A DNA stretch of 64,000 nt from Brachyspira murdochii DSM 12563. Its GTDB lineage: Bacteria > Spirochaetota > Brachyspiria > Brachyspirales > Brachyspiraceae. Of this stretch, positions 47,088 to 56,813 are shown piece by piece. Position numbers and translations under genes: made by a program. Positions within the stretch are counted from its first letter, which is position 1. Each line of letters starts with the position of its first letter. The stretch is from positions 1,574,919 through 1,638,918 of the forward strand of contig NC_014150.1 of assembly GCF_000092845.1 (NCBI RefSeq), given 5' to 3'. Under the pieces are notes generated by a model. The model made no database searches, was not told where the DNA came from, and was given only the letters and a program-made list of their open reading frames with translations.

Positions 47088-47435
47088 ATGTTTATAACGG
47101 TATTGATTAATATACTTAAGTCAAAGTATTTTTATATAGCTTTGATATTAATTGCTTTACTTGCTTATGTATCTTCTTTAAATATTAAATTAAATATAAA
47201 AAACAAAGAGATATATAAATTAAATAATGAAATATATAAGTTGGAGTATTCTAATATATTATTAAGTAAAGATAATGATTTTAGGAAAAAGCAGATTAAT
47301 ATATCAGAAACTTTTTCAAAAAGTGATGAATATATTAATGTTATAGAAGAAAAAAAATTAAGTGATAATACTATTAAAGCATTCAATAGTATTGTAAGTA
47401 ATTATTATAGAAGTTTTGAATATGAAAAAAATTAG
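47088..47435 (+). CDS. Inner-membrane spanin (Rz-like)
   Basis: 115 residues. N-terminal TM helix (FYIALILIALLAYVSSL), then a coiled coil rich in Lys, Glu, Asn (KEIYKLNNEIYKLEYSN). Rz-type inner spanins have this shape. Its last bases overlap the start of the lipoprotein gene that follows, as in overlapping Rz/Rz1 pairs. It would fuse inner and outer membranes with its partner at the end of lysis. Confidence 0.65.
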   Translation: MFITVLINILKSKYFYIALILIALLAYVSSLNIKLNIKNKEIYKLNNEIYKLEYSNILLSKDNDFRKKQINISETFSKSDEYINVIEEKKLSDNTIKAFNSIVSNYYRSFEYEKN

Positions 47436-47631
47436 CTTTTTATTATTATTAATATTTTTAGTGAGCTGTTCCAGTGTAAAATATGTAACTGTTCCTATGT
47501 CAGACCCTCCAGAAATATATAAGCCCAATCTTATAAAAACTGAAAAAGATTTTTTATATGAATATAAACGATCCTTAATGAAAATAAGCGAATGGCAGAA
47601 TTGGTATGCTATACAAACTAATAAATTTTAG
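47422..47631 (+). CDS. Outer-membrane spanin (Rz1-like lipoprotein)
   Basis: 69 residues from the ATG at 47422, which lies out of frame inside the end of the Rz-like gene (14-base overlap). Lipoprotein signal MKKISFLLLLIFLVSC with lipobox Cys at residue 16, then a short Pro-containing segment (VPMSDPPEIYKPN). Proline-containing short lipoproteins next to Rz-like genes are the hallmark of o-spanins. Last gene of the lysis set. Confidence 0.65.
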   Translation: MKKISFLLLLIFLVSCSSVKYVTVPMSDPPEIYKPNLIKTEKDFLYEYKRSLMKISEWQNWYAIQTNKF

Positions 47632-47731
47632 TTTGATTAATAAACTCATAATTTTTATTATCGATAACAAAAAACATTGATTTTCTAAAATGTAAAGGTA
47701 TCATATTTTTTATTAAATTATGAAAATTATA

Positions 47732-47759
47732 TTGACATATAAGTGTTTTTTTGTATAGA
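47732..47759 (+). promoter_or_regulatory. Promoter of the first sister chemoreceptor gene
   Basis: TTGACA (47732-47737), 16 bases, TATAGA (47754-47759), 45 bases before the ATG at 47804. Confidence 0.6.
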
Positions 47760-47803
47760 ATATGTGCGAATTTTCATAATGTTTTTTTGGGGTAATATAT
47801 TAT

Positions 47804-49690
47804 ATGAGTAAAATAAACCTATCAAGTGTAAAATTAGGCACTTTTAAAATGGGTAAATTAAACAGCATAATGTTTAAAATACCATTTATGGTAACAGTAA
47901 TGATAATTATGTTATCGGTTGTAATAATATCTGTATCCATAAGCCTTGCAACTAAAGAAATAAATGCAGCAACAGCTTCAGGTTTTGAAACTTCGGTAAA
48001 TGGTTTTTCTTCCTTGATAGATAGCATACTATCTTATCAGTCTATTCTTATAGAGTCCTATGCTAATATTCCTACAATAAAAGAATATATGTCAACTAGA
48101 AGCGAAGCAGTTCAAGACAGGGCTATCAAAACTATGACAGTATTATTTGATAATAATTCTTATATAGTAGATTTATTTATGTTGAGTTTAGACGGAAAAG
48201 TAATAGAGTCATACAATGGAAACAAAGAAGAGGCAGGAGAGAATATCTCTTCAATGTATCCTGCATTGTGGCAGTCATTTGTTTCTAAAAATTATAATAC
48301 AACATTATCATTTAATATATACAATCATGAAAACTATATTATACTTCCAGTTTTACAAGGTGTAAGAGATGATAATAATAATGTAGTAGGTGCTTTTATA
48401 GCGTATGTAAATTGGGGTAAAATCATAGATGAAAGTTTAAAAGATTCAAAGTCTCAGTTTTCAGAGGAAAAAACACTTTTTGTTATTAATAATGAAATGG
48501 ATATAGTTTATCATAATGATAAAAACAGATTATTTTCTAAGGCTACAGGAGCTCTTGTAATACCTAGTAATGAAGATTCTGGTCTTCTTAGTTATATAAG
48601 GGAAGGAGAGGCAATATCAGCATTCTTCAAAAAATTATCTTCTACAGAATGGGTAATGGTTGAAAGAACAACAGACAGATTATTATATGCCCCCGGAAGA
48701 AAGATGACACTTATAGGTATTATTATAGGAATTATAGGAGTTACTATATCTGCAGCCATAACTATATGGTATATACATGGCACTATTAAGCCTATGAAGT
48801 TTATAGTTGAAGAGGCAAGAGAGATGTCTGAGGGTAATTTTTCTATAACTTCTTCTATAAATGATAGAAAAGATGAGATAGGGGAGCTTTCTCATTCTTT
48901 CCAAGTAATGCGTGAAAAAATAGTAACAGTTATAACCGATGTATTAGCCGCTTCTTCAGAGATAGCAAATGCTGCTAATGAAGTTTATCAGGGTACTGAG
49001 GATTTGGCACAGAGAACGGAGTATCAGGCATCAAGTTTGGAAGAGACTGCTTCTTCTATGGAAGAGATGGCTTCTACTATAAAGTCATCTGCACAAAACT
49101 CAGTAGACGGTAATAAAGTTATGATAGATTCAAAAAATGCTGTTAAAGAGGGCGGTATTGTAATAAGCGACACTACAAAGATGATAGAAGATGTTTATTC
49201 GGCAAGTGCCAAAATTAAAGATATTACTAAAGTTATAGAAGACATTGCTTTTCAGACTAATATACTTGCTTTAAATGCGGCAGTAGAGGCAGCCAGAGCA
49301 GGAGATCAGGGCAGAGGCTTTGCGGTAGTAGCAAGTGAGGTAAGAAACCTAGCACAAAACTCCCAGACTTCAGCTAAAGATATTACAGTTCTTATAGAAG
49401 ATATTTATGAAAAAATAAATAAATCAGCCGAAATGGCAAGACATTCTCAGGATATTTTTAATAATATTGAGCTTAAAATAGAAGAGACTTCACAGATTAT
49501 GAATGATATTAGTCAGACAGCAGTAGAGCAGGAAGCTGGAGTTGATCAAGTTAATACAGCGGTTACAAAAATGGATAGTATTACTCAGCAAAATGCAGCA
49601 TTAGTAGAACAGTCTACAGCAGCTACAAAATCGCTTCTTGACCAAGCTAAACATTTGGAGGATTTGGTTGCTTTCTTTAAAGTGAAATAA
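47804..49690 (+). CDS. Methyl-accepting chemotaxis protein A (GTA-adjacent)
   Basis: 628 residues. TM helix about 27-50, a Cache-type periplasmic sensor to about 300 ([20 protein letters not shown]), second TM 304-328 with [15 protein letters not shown] 325-380, signalling domain with [20 protein letters not shown] and SEVRNLAQ. The C-terminus ends DLVAFFKVK without a pentapeptide tether. Sister of the gene at 49963. As I recall, chemoreceptor genes also border the VSH-1 cluster of B. hyodysenteriae, so this neighbourhood may be conserved. Confidence 0.95.
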   Translation: MSKINLSSVKLGTFKMGKLNSIMFKIPFMVTVMIIMLSVVIISVSISLATKEINAATASGFETSVNGFSSLIDSILSYQSILIESYANIPTIKEYMSTRSEAVQDRAIKTMTVLFDNNSYIVDLFMLSLDGKVIESYNGNKEEAGENISSMYPALWQSFVSKNYNTTLSFNIYNHENYIILPVLQGVRDDNNNVVGAFIAYVNWGKIIDESLKDSKSQFSEEKTLFVINNEMDIVYHNDKNRLFSKATGALVIPSNEDSGLLSYIREGEAISAFFKKLSSTEWVMVERTTDRLLYAPGRKMTLIGIIIGIIGVTISAAITIWYIHGTIKPMKFIVEEAREMSEGNFSITSSINDRKDEIGELSHSFQVMREKIVTVITDVLAASSEIANAANEVYQGTEDLAQRTEYQASSLEETASSMEEMASTIKSSAQNSVDGNKVMIDSKNAVKEGGIVISDTTKMIEDVYSASAKIKDITKVIEDIAFQTNILALNAAVEAARAGDQGRGFAVVASEVRNLAQNSQTSAKDITVLIEDIYEKINKSAEMARHSQDIFNNIELKIEETSQIMNDISQTAVEQEAGVDQVNTAVTKMDSITQQNAALVEQSTAATKSLLDQAKHLEDLVAFFKVK

Positions 49691-49697
49691 TATTATA

Positions 49698-49749
49698 TTA
49701 TCATATTATACAAAATAATACTTTATTGTTTTTCTGTATAATATGATAA
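49698..49749 (+). terminator. Terminator between the two sister chemoreceptors
   Basis: TTATCATATTATACA pairs perfectly over 15 bp with TGTATAATATGATAA, followed by G and T6. Confidence 0.8.
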
Positions 49750-49962
49750 GTTTTTTATACTACATAATACTATACAAATGTCATTTTTTGTATTTTACAG
49801 TAATTACTATAAAATATTTATATCATCAGAATTGACTTTTTTTAATAATTAAATTATACTATACAACTATAGTGTTAGTAGTTTTTATGTTTTAATTTTC
49901 ATTATTAAACAATAACTATTTTTATAATATCTAATTTTTTGTTTTAGAGAGAGTGTTTATTT

Positions 49963-51813
49963 ATGAGAAGATTTAATAGTATAGTTGTAAAAATTCCTTT
50001 AATAGTTAATATAGTTATTGTAATATTATCTTTTACAATAATTTTCACTTCAATAAAAATAGCTAATAAAGCTATAAATAATGCAACATATTCAGGTTTT
50101 GAAACTTCAGTTAATGGTTATTCTACATTGTTAGATACTATACTTAATGATCAATTAATCATTATGGATGCATATTCAAGAATACCCGAGGTAATAGAAT
50201 ATATGCAGACAAGAAACGAAGCTGTAAGGGAAAGAGCATTAAGTACTATGATAAATTTATTTGATAATAATGATTATATAGTAACATTAGATTTAATAGG
50301 TTTAGATGGTAAAGTAATAGAAGCATACAATGGAGATACTAAAAATGCAGGACTTGATATGTCTTCAACTTATCCTAAAATGTGGAAAGAGTTTGTAGCT
50401 TCTGGTTATGATCATGCTACAAGCGATAACATATACAAGTCAGATATAAATAAAGGGTATGTTCTTCCTATAGTGCATTCCATTTATAGTTTGGAAGGCG
50501 AGCTTATAGGAAGTTTTGTAGCGTTTGTTGATTGGTCAAGAATTATTAATGAAACTTTGGCAGATGCTAGAAATGAATTATCAGAAGCTAGAAGTATATT
50601 TGTTTTAAATGAAGATGACTTGCAGTGTGTATATCATAATATTAATGAAACTATAGGTGTTATTCCGAATGCTTCATTAAAACCTCCTGCAGGACAGTCT
50701 TCTGGTATATTTGCATATAATTTTGACAATTCCCCTAGAACAGCATTCTTTAAAAAGATGAAAAGTCAGCCTTGGTTTATGATGGCTGCAATTACACATA
50801 ATATATTGTATGCAGAAAGCAAAAAAATGACAATTATTGGTATATTATTAGGTATAGCTGGCGTTATTATTTCTTCTTTGGTATCTGGATTTTATATAGG
50901 AAGAACTATTAAACCTATAAGCAATATAGTTGATGAAGCTCATCAAATGGCCAAAGGTAATTTCATGTTTAAATCTCAATTATCAAAAAAAGATGATGAG
51001 ATAGGCGAGTTATCTAATTCATTTGATACTATGAGAAACAGATTTGTAGAGGTAATTTCAGAAGTACTTGCAGCTTCAAAAGAGATAGCAAATGCAGCTT
51101 CAGAGCTTCATAAAGGAAGTGAAGATTTGGCACAGAGAACAGAATATCAGGCGTCAAGTTTGGAAGAGACTGCTTCTTCTATGGAAGAGATGGCATCTAC
51201 AATAAAATCATCAGCACAAAATTCAGTAGATGGTAATAATGTTATGATAGCTTCAAGAAATGCTGTTGTTGAAGGCGGAAGTGTTATAGCGAATACTACC
51301 AAAATGATAGAAGATGTTTATTCAGCAAGTGCTAAGATAAAAGACATTACTAAAGTTATAGAAGACATTGCTTTTCAGACTAATATACTTGCTTTGAATG
51401 CGGCAGTAGAAGCAGCTCGTGCAGGAGATCAGGGCAGAGGCTTTGCGGTAGTAGCAAGCGAAGTAAGAAATCTAGCACAAAACTCTCAGACTTCAGCTAA
51501 AGATATTACAGTGCTTATAGAAGATATTTATGAGAAAATAAATAAATCGGCAGAAATGGCAAGACATTCTCAGGATATATTTAGAGATATAGAAGTAAAA
51601 ATAGAAGAAACTTCAAAAATTATGAGCGATATTAGTCAAACAGCTTTAGAACAGGAAGCTGGAGTTGACCAAGTTAATACAGCGGTATCAAAAATGGATG
51701 GCATAACTCAGCAGAATGCTTCTTTAGTAGAAGAGGCTACTGCAGCTTCAAAATCGCTTCTTGAACAGGCTAATCATTTAGAAGATGTTGTATCTTTCTT
51801 TAAGGTGCAGTAA
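49963..51813 (+). CDS. Methyl-accepting chemotaxis protein B (GTA-adjacent)
   Basis: 616 residues, same layout as the previous gene: TM 14-34, Cache sensor with [20 protein letters not shown], second TM 285-310, HAMP, and a signalling domain almost identical to that of the sister ([20 protein letters not shown]). Sensor halves differ clearly, so the pair shares signalling output but likely detects different ligands. Arose by tandem duplication; own ribosome site GAGAGAG, own terminator. Confidence 0.95.
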   Translation: MRRFNSIVVKIPLIVNIVIVILSFTIIFTSIKIANKAINNATYSGFETSVNGYSTLLDTILNDQLIIMDAYSRIPEVIEYMQTRNEAVRERALSTMINLFDNNDYIVTLDLIGLDGKVIEAYNGDTKNAGLDMSSTYPKMWKEFVASGYDHATSDNIYKSDINKGYVLPIVHSIYSLEGELIGSFVAFVDWSRIINETLADARNELSEARSIFVLNEDDLQCVYHNINETIGVIPNASLKPPAGQSSGIFAYNFDNSPRTAFFKKMKSQPWFMMAAITHNILYAESKKMTIIGILLGIAGVIISSLVSGFYIGRTIKPISNIVDEAHQMAKGNFMFKSQLSKKDDEIGELSNSFDTMRNRFVEVISEVLAASKEIANAASELHKGSEDLAQRTEYQASSLEETASSMEEMASTIKSSAQNSVDGNNVMIASRNAVVEGGSVIANTTKMIEDVYSASAKIKDITKVIEDIAFQTNILALNAAVEAARAGDQGRGFAVVASEVRNLAQNSQTSAKDITVLIEDIYEKINKSAEMARHSQDIFRDIEVKIEETSKIMSDISQTALEQEAGVDQVNTAVSKMDGITQQNASLVEEATAASKSLLEQANHLEDVVSFFKVQ

Positions 51814-51838
51814 ATTATTTTTAATTATATATTTTAAG

Positions 51839-51867
51839 AAAGCCTGTAATTTACGGGCTTTTTTGTT
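51839..51867 (+). terminator. Terminator of chemoreceptor B
   Basis: AAAGCCYGTAA / TTACGGGCTTT stem with T6. Confidence 0.8.
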
Positions 51868-51884
51868 TTTTAATAAGTTTATAT

Positions 51885-52040
51885 TTATTTTAGTTTTATG
51901 CTGTTAATATACTCTTTTAATTTTGGAATATCTTTTTTTACTGTTTCCCAAATTATATCATTGCATACATCATAATATTGATGTATTAAAAAATTTCTCA
52001 TATATGATAATAAACTCCATTCTATTTTAGGATTATTATT
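51885..52040 (-). pseudogene. 3' remnant of a HepT-like (DUF86, HEPN) toxin gene
   Basis: On the minus strand the frame reads IEWSLLSYMRNFLIHQYYD, then VCNDIIWETVKKDIPKLKEY and a stop at 51887-51885. This matches the C-terminal half of HepT proteins, including the R-N-x-x-x-H RNase motif and W-x-x-V-x-x-D-x-P. The N-terminal half and any partner MntA antitoxin are missing, so it is a fragment. Confidence 0.65.
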
Positions 52041-52154
52041 TTTGTGAAATATATTTTATTTATGATAGTATTATTATTATAAAAATATAATAGCAATATA
52101 TTCAAAACTATGATATTATTTTATTTACACTTGATTATATAAAGGTTTTTATAA

Positions 52155-53609
52155 ATGAAAAATATCGCTATACTTGGAAGACCTAATGTTGGTAAGTCCA
52201 CACTGTTTAACAGATTTGCTGGAAGAAGAAAATCTATAGTTGACCCTACTGCTGGAGTTACCAGAGATATAAGTATGTCTTTAGCATATATTGATGATAT
52301 AGCTTTTAATGTTTTTGATACTGGGGGACTTCTTGATATAAGCGATGATACTTTAAATGAAAAGGTGAGAGAGAAGGCATTAAAAACCGCTGCAGAAGAT
52401 GCAGATATACTTCTCTTTTTAGTAGACGCTCATCAAAGCCACCCCGATGACAGACACTTTATTAATATCATAAGAAAATCTGGAAAGCCCATCATACTTG
52501 TAATTAATAAAGTAGATGCTGATTCTCATAACAATTTGATTAATGAATTTTATTCTTTAGGTATAAATGATGTTGTTCCTATAAGTGCTGAACATAATAA
52601 CGGCATTGATGATTTGAGAGAGAAAATACTTGAAGTGCTTGAGAGAATAGGTGTTGATTTGGAGGCTGAAAGAGAAGAGCAGATTAATCAGATAAAAGAT
52701 AGTAATAAAAGTTCATACAATTCAGAAAAGATGGATATTGAATATAATGAATTATTAGAAGAATATGATGAATATGATGAAGAAAGCACAATAGAAGAAG
52801 ATGAAAATAAAATTATAAATATAGCAATAGTAGGTAAGCCTAATGCTGGTAAATCTACTTTATTAAATACCTTAATAGGAAAAGACAGAAGTATAGTTTC
52901 AGATATTGCAGGTACAACTCGTGATGCTATAGATGAAACTTTTAATTTTAAAGGCGATGATATTTGTCTTGTAGACACTGCTGGTATAAGAAAAAAGAAA
53001 AATGTTAATACAGATGTTGAATATTACAGCGTAAACAGAGCAATAAAAGCAATAGAATCTTCCGATGTATGCATACTAATGCTTGATGTATTTGAAGGTT
53101 TAACCGACCAAGATAAAACAATCGCCAATCTAATAATAGAGAGAAAGAAGGGCATTGTTATAGCTGCAAACAAATGGGATATAAGAGAGAAAGGCACTAC
53201 TTGGAATGATTATGAGGCATATATGAAAAGTGCCTTTCCTATACTTAATTATGCTTTTTATGCTAGGGTTTGTGCTGCTAGAAAAAATGATGCTGAAAAA
53301 CTTTTATCGCTTGCTGTACGTGTGGCAAAAACTAGAATGCAGAGATTTGAAACTCATGCTCTTACAGAGACTATGGTTAGAGCTACTAGAGAGTATACTA
53401 TATCTGCAGGAGGAAATCCTTTTAAGATTTTTTATGTTACTCAGACTGGAGTAAATCCGCCAGCATTCGCTGTGTTTTGCAATCATCCGCATAAATTAAA
53501 TTCGCATTATAAAAGATATTTAGAAAATAGATTTAGAGAAATGTTTGATTTCAGAGGAACTCCGATTATTCTTAATTTCAGGAAGAGGGGTAAAAAGTAT
53601 GGAGGTTAA
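52155..53609 (+). CDS. der: Ribosome biogenesis GTPase Der (EngA)
   Basis: 484 residues. Two tandem GTPase domains: first with GRPNVGKSTLFNRF, DTGGLLD and NKVDAD; second with GKPNAGKSTLLNTL, DTAGIRKKKNV and NKWDI, joined by an acidic linker near residues 195-215 (EYDEYDEES). C-terminal KH-like domain ends NFRKRGKKYGG. It assembles the 50S subunit. Its end overlaps the plsY ribosome site, so the two are coupled. Confidence 0.97.
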   Translation: MKNIAILGRPNVGKSTLFNRFAGRRKSIVDPTAGVTRDISMSLAYIDDIAFNVFDTGGLLDISDDTLNEKVREKALKTAAEDADILLFLVDAHQSHPDDRHFINIIRKSGKPIILVINKVDADSHNNLINEFYSLGINDVVPISAEHNNGIDDLREKILEVLERIGVDLEAEREEQINQIKDSNKSSYNSEKMDIEYNELLEEYDEYDEESTIEEDENKIINIAIVGKPNAGKSTLLNTLIGKDRSIVSDIAGTTRDAIDETFNFKGDDICLVDTAGIRKKKNVNTDVEYYSVNRAIKAIESSDVCILMLDVFEGLTDQDKTIANLIIERKKGIVIAANKWDIREKGTTWNDYEAYMKSAFPILNYAFYARVCAARKNDAEKLLSLAVRVAKTRMQRFETHALTETMVRATREYTISAGGNPFKIFYVTQTGVNPPAFAVFCNHPHKLNSHYKRYLENRFREMFDFRGTPIILNFRKRGKKYGG

Positions 53610-53613
53610 AAAT

Positions 53614-54261
53614 ATGCTTTTAAAAATTATCATAAGTATAGCAGTATCCTATATAATAGGAGCTATTCCTTTTTCATTTATAATAGGAAAAATAAACGGT
53701 CATGATGTAAGAAAAGAGGGAAGCTGTAATCCCGGTGCTAGTAATGTTCTTCGTGTATGCGGGAAAAAAGCTGGAATTCTTGCATATATACTTGACATAG
53801 GAAAGGGTATGATTGCTGTATTAGTACCTTCTTTTATACTTGCTGATATGGTTTCTACTCATAGCTATATTTTAGTGGCATGTGCTGTGGCTTCTATACT
53901 TGGGCATGTATTTTCTATATTTTTAGGATTTAAAGGCGGTAAGGGTGTTGCTACAAGTGCAGGTTCCATGTTTATGCTTGCTCCTATAAGCCTTCTTATT
54001 ACTATGGTATTTTTCTTTATAGGATTATTTTCTTCCAAAAAAACTGTTGCTATAGGTTCTACATGCGGGGCTATAGCTTTTCCTATAGTTTTAAGTATTT
54101 TATATTTTAAGGCTAATTTCTTATACAGAATATTTTTTAATATAAATTATATTGTTCTTCTTCCTATAGCGATACTTCTTGCTATATTTATAATAATAAA
54201 GCATATACCTAATTATAAAAGAATGCTTAAAGGTGAAGAAAATAGTTTTTCTAAAAAATAA
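53614..54261 (+). CDS. plsY: Acyl-phosphate:glycerol-3-phosphate acyltransferase PlsY
   Basis: 215 residues from the ATG at 53614, which has GGAGG at 53601-53605; an ATG at 53599 inside der is less likely. Seen: VSYIIGAIPFSFIIGKINGHDVRKEGSCNPGASNVLR near the N-terminus, ILGHVFSIFLGFKGGKGVATSAG in the middle and KHIPNYKRMLKGEE at the C-terminus, the three PlsY motifs. About five TM helices. It acylates glycerol-3-phosphate in the first step of phospholipid synthesis. Confidence 0.95.
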   Translation: MLLKIIISIAVSYIIGAIPFSFIIGKINGHDVRKEGSCNPGASNVLRVCGKKAGILAYILDIGKGMIAVLVPSFILADMVSTHSYILVACAVASILGHVFSIFLGFKGGKGVATSAGSMFMLAPISLLITMVFFFIGLFSSKKTVAIGSTCGAIAFPIVLSILYFKANFLYRIFFNINYIVLLPIAILLAIFIIIKHIPNYKRMLKGEENSFSKK

Positions 54262-54396
54262 TTAATTATTTATATTTTTGTAAGGCTCTTGCAATCTTAA
54301 AAATATTATAAAATAACTTTCACAAAGTTTTTATTAGATTTCAAACTTAAATTTCGCATATTGTTAAAATTATTAAAAAATATTGGAGTTATAACA

Positions 54397-54813
54397 ATGT
54401 ATAAAAAAAGATTTTCAATTATAACAAAAATATTAATATTTTTTGCAGGAATAGTTTTAACTTTAGATGGTGTAAGGGGATTGTTTTCTTTTATTAATAC
54501 AAAAAATTATATTCATACTGTAGGAGTAGTTGAAGAGTGCGGTATAAAAAGGGTATATGAATCTGGAAAAATTAAATATAAAAATTCAATGGTAATAAGT
54601 TATGAAGCTGATAATCATGGAACATTATATGCTGCTTTAAGAAGTCATTATCCATTTAGAAAAGCAGGCGATGAATTGCCTTTATGGTATGATGCTGATG
54701 AACCAAAAAATATAAAACTTCCTTTTTCTGATAGTATTTCTAATATATTCACTATTGTTTTAGGACGTATATTAATTTCTTTTGGACTTGATATTGTAAA
54801 GAAAAATAAATAG
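54397..54813 (+). CDS. DUF3592-like small membrane protein
   Basis: 138 residues from the ATG at 54397. TM helix at about residues 10-30 (ILIFFAGIVLTLDGVRG), then a beta-rich soluble domain (THTVGVVEEC-type start, YPFRKAGDELPLWYDADEPKN), and a second TM helix near the end. The soluble part with G-V-V...G-D-x-L-x-x-x-Y-D fits DUF3592 proteins of unknown role. It precedes the small-RNA locus. Confidence 0.6.
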   Translation: MYKKRFSIITKILIFFAGIVLTLDGVRGLFSFINTKNYIHTVGVVEECGIKRVYESGKIKYKNSMVISYEADNHGTLYAALRSHYPFRKAGDELPLWYDADEPKNIKLPFSDSISNIFTIVLGRILISFGLDIVKKNK

Positions 54814-54830
54814 CTATATTGCTGTTATTA

Positions 54831-54887
54831 TCAATGCTTTTAATACTTGATACTTTGAAAGATTATAGTATTGAGATAAAAGACTAA
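54831..54887 (+). pseudogene. 3'-end remnant of a second copy of the DUF2828-like gene
   Basis: Bases 54831-54884 align with 56616-56669, the last codons of the 55173 gene: 18 codons (SMLLILDTLKDYSIEIKD) and a stop are preserved, differing at a few third positions. Similarity ends abruptly upstream. It shows that a second copy once stood before the small RNAs. Confidence 0.75.
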
Positions 54888-54924
54888 TGAGATAGTTTAT
54901 AATTTACATACTCCATCTAAAAGA

Positions 54925-54953
54925 TTGACAAAATTAATAATCAGTAATATAAT
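54925..54953 (+). promoter_or_regulatory. Consensus promoter of the small-RNA pair
   Basis: TTGACA (54925-54930), 17 bases, TATAAT (54948-54953): a perfect sigma-70 type promoter. Transcription would start about 54960, exactly at the first base of the outer stem of the first RNA element. Confidence 0.85.
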
Positions 54954-54959
54954 GAAAAA

Positions 54960-55018
54960 TAGATTCCAACAGCAATATATTTAAGCCACAATCTGGATTA
55001 AGTGGAATCTAGTTTTTT
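54960..55018 (+). ncRNA. Y-RNA-like small RNA 1
   Basis: The outer stem TAGATTCCA (54960-54968) pairs perfectly with TGGAATCTA (55003-55011), followed by GTTTTTTATTTT, so the stem doubles as a terminator. Directly inside is ACAGCAA, also present in RNA 2. An inner hairpin has TTAA, CCA / TGG, TTAA arms (54981-54984, 54986-54988, 54994-54996, 54998-55001). End-pairing stem plus inner hairpin and the neighbouring Ro60-like gene fit a Y RNA; no homology search was possible. Confidence 0.65.
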
Positions 55019-55024
55019 ATTTTT

Positions 55025-55113
55025 TAGACACGAACAGCAATTTTATTTTATGGCAGTAAGAAGGTTCAAATCCTTTAGCCATTTTTAATGGTGTATATCG
55101 TGTCTAGTTTTTT
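55025..55113 (+). ncRNA. Y-RNA-like small RNA 2 with a tRNA T-arm module
   Basis: Outer stem TAGACACGA (55025-55033) with TCGTGTCTA (55098-55106), then GTTTTTTATT. ACAGCAA (55034-55040) follows the 5' arm as in RNA 1. Inside, ATGGC (55050-55054) pairs with GCCAT (55078-55082), enclosing GAAGG-TTCAAAT-CCTTT (55060-55076), a canonical tRNA T-stem and T-loop. Bacterial YrlA Y RNAs are known to carry tRNA-like modules. CCAT (55079) can alternatively pair with ATGG at 55088. Not a tRNA: no D or anticodon arm. Confidence 0.7.
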
Positions 55114-55172
55114 ATTCTATGCTTATTTTATTATAGGCATGGAATATTTTTTATTATAGGAGAATTAATTTT

Positions 55173-56672
55173 ATGTCTTTTTTAGATTTGCTTAAAACTT
55201 CCTTTAATAAAACTTATACGCAGAATTTTGCTGATACTAATATTTCATCATTAAGCGGTGTAATAGATTTATTTGCAACTATGGGAGCAAGCAGACTAAA
55301 AACAGACGATGAATTATTAAAATATTTTATAGATGCTTGGAGAGAAAGTCCTGAACTTACAGCTAAATCTATAATGTATTTGAGAGATATAAGAAGAGGC
55401 ATTGGCGAGAGAGAAGTTTTTAGGAAATATATAAATATTATGATTAGGCAAAATCATACTCTAACAGCAATAGAAATCTTAAAAACTATACCTGAGCTTG
55501 GAAGATGGGACGATATTATTTATATATGGTATAAAAACAGACAAAACAAAAAAATTTCTGATTTTACAAAAAATATAATATTAGAGCAATTAGAAAAAGA
55601 TAAAACGGCTGATAATGTTTCGCTTCTTGCTAAATGGCTTCCTAGTGAAAACACATCATCACAAAATACAAGAAACATTGCAAAAGAATTAATACAACTT
55701 TTAAATATAAACACTAAAGAATATAGAAAAACTTTATCTTCTTTAAGAAATAAAATAAAAATAGTAGAAAATAATTTAAGAGAAAAAGATTATACATTTG
55801 ATTATTCATCTGTTCCTTCTCTTGCTATGAGAAAATACTCTAAAGCATTTATTAGAAATGATGAAAAAAGATATAATAATTTTTTTGAAGATGTAAAACT
55901 AGGAAAAGTAAAATTAAATACTAGCGTCTTAACTCCATTTGATGTTATAAGAGAGATTTTAGACTGTGATGAAGAAGATAAAAAATCGAGAAGAGAAGAA
56001 TTTGATTTAACTTGGAAAAATCTTCCAAATATTTTTGGAGATAATAATTTAAATGCCATAGCGGCATGTGATGTATCTGGAAGTATGGGAATGGCTTTGA
56101 ATGGGGAACCATTAATATGCTCCGTGGCTTTGGCAATATATATAGCACAGTTAAATAAGTCTGCATTTCATAATCATTTTATAGATTTCTGCGGTAATTC
56201 TAAAATACATGACATATCAAATATAAATAATATTGTTGATGTAGTTGATTATGTTTTAAGGTCATCTGTTGATTATAGTACAAATATTAATTCTGTATTT
56301 AAAGCCTTGCTTAATACTGCTATCAAAAATCATGTTCCAGAGGAAGAGCTTCCTAAATATATAATAATAATTTCTGATATGGAGTTTAATCAATGCGAAC
56401 TTACAAATAAAACTAATTTTGAATATTGGAAAGAAATATTTAATAAAAATAATTACAAACTTCCTAGAATAATTTTCTGGAATGTAAACTCATTAAGCAG
56501 AATAATGCCTGCATTAAAAAATGATGATGTATTATTTGTTTCTGGAAGAAGCCAGAATGTTATAAAAAATATAATCAATATAGATAAATACGATTTAGCA
56601 AATCAAGATGAACTTTCAATGATTTTAATATTAGATACTTTGAAAGATTATAATATTGATATAAAGGATTGA
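55173..56672 (+). CDS. Ro60/DUF2828-like RNA-binding protein with vWA domain
   Basis: 499 residues. The N-terminal 270 residues are helical, with YLRDIRRGIGEREVFRKYI and KTIPELGRWDDIIYIW, blocks typical of DUF2828, a relative of the TROVE (Ro60) fold. The C-terminal vWA domain has an intact MIDAS motif, CDVSGSMGMAL, with Asp300, Ser302 and Ser304. Ro60-type proteins bind Y RNAs and misfolded RNA in RNA quality control. The two small RNAs just upstream are the likely partners. TAGGAGA precedes the ATG. Alternative: a MoxR-associated vWA protein, but no MoxR ATPase is nearby. Confidence 0.75.
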   Translation: MSFLDLLKTSFNKTYTQNFADTNISSLSGVIDLFATMGASRLKTDDELLKYFIDAWRESPELTAKSIMYLRDIRRGIGEREVFRKYINIMIRQNHTLTAIEILKTIPELGRWDDIIYIWYKNRQNKKISDFTKNIILEQLEKDKTADNVSLLAKWLPSENTSSQNTRNIAKELIQLLNINTKEYRKTLSSLRNKIKIVENNLREKDYTFDYSSVPSLAMRKYSKAFIRNDEKRYNNFFEDVKLGKVKLNTSVLTPFDVIREILDCDEEDKKSRREEFDLTWKNLPNIFGDNNLNAIAACDVSGSMGMALNGEPLICSVALAIYIAQLNKSAFHNHFIDFCGNSKIHDISNINNIVDVVDYVLRSSVDYSTNINSVFKALLNTAIKNHVPEEELPKYIIIISDMEFNQCELTNKTNFEYWKEIFNKNNYKLPRIIFWNVNSLSRIMPALKNDDVLFVSGRSQNVIKNIINIDKYDLANQDELSMILILDTLKDYNIDIKD

Positions 56673-56750
56673 TATTATTTAAAACCAAATTTGTTTTCTT
56701 ATTTTTTACTGTGAGTATTTTTAATTAAGTTCATTACTAACCAAATAAAA

Positions 56751-56790
56751 ACTTATAATCACTTATATTTTTTATTATTAGTATAAAGAT
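56751..56790 (+). promoter_or_regulatory. GTA-associated upstream motif 2 (head block)
   Basis: ACTTATAATCACTTATATTT, then TTTATTATTAGTATAAAGAT: the same two ACTTATA half-sites and spacing as at 39391, and a -10-like TATAAA, 25 bases before the portal gene. Confidence 0.6.
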
Positions 56791-56813
56791 TAATTTTTAA
56801 TAGGTTTTCATTT

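Noticed and set aside
47800-48904. Several minus-strand frames inside the chemoreceptor gene
   Set aside because: Antisense shadows of a clearly coding gene.
55050-55106. Possible tRNA gene suggested by the T-arm
   Set aside because: The T-arm is canonical, but no D arm, anticodon arm or 7-bp acceptor stem can be folded around it; the outer pairing is a 9-bp stem 20 bases away.
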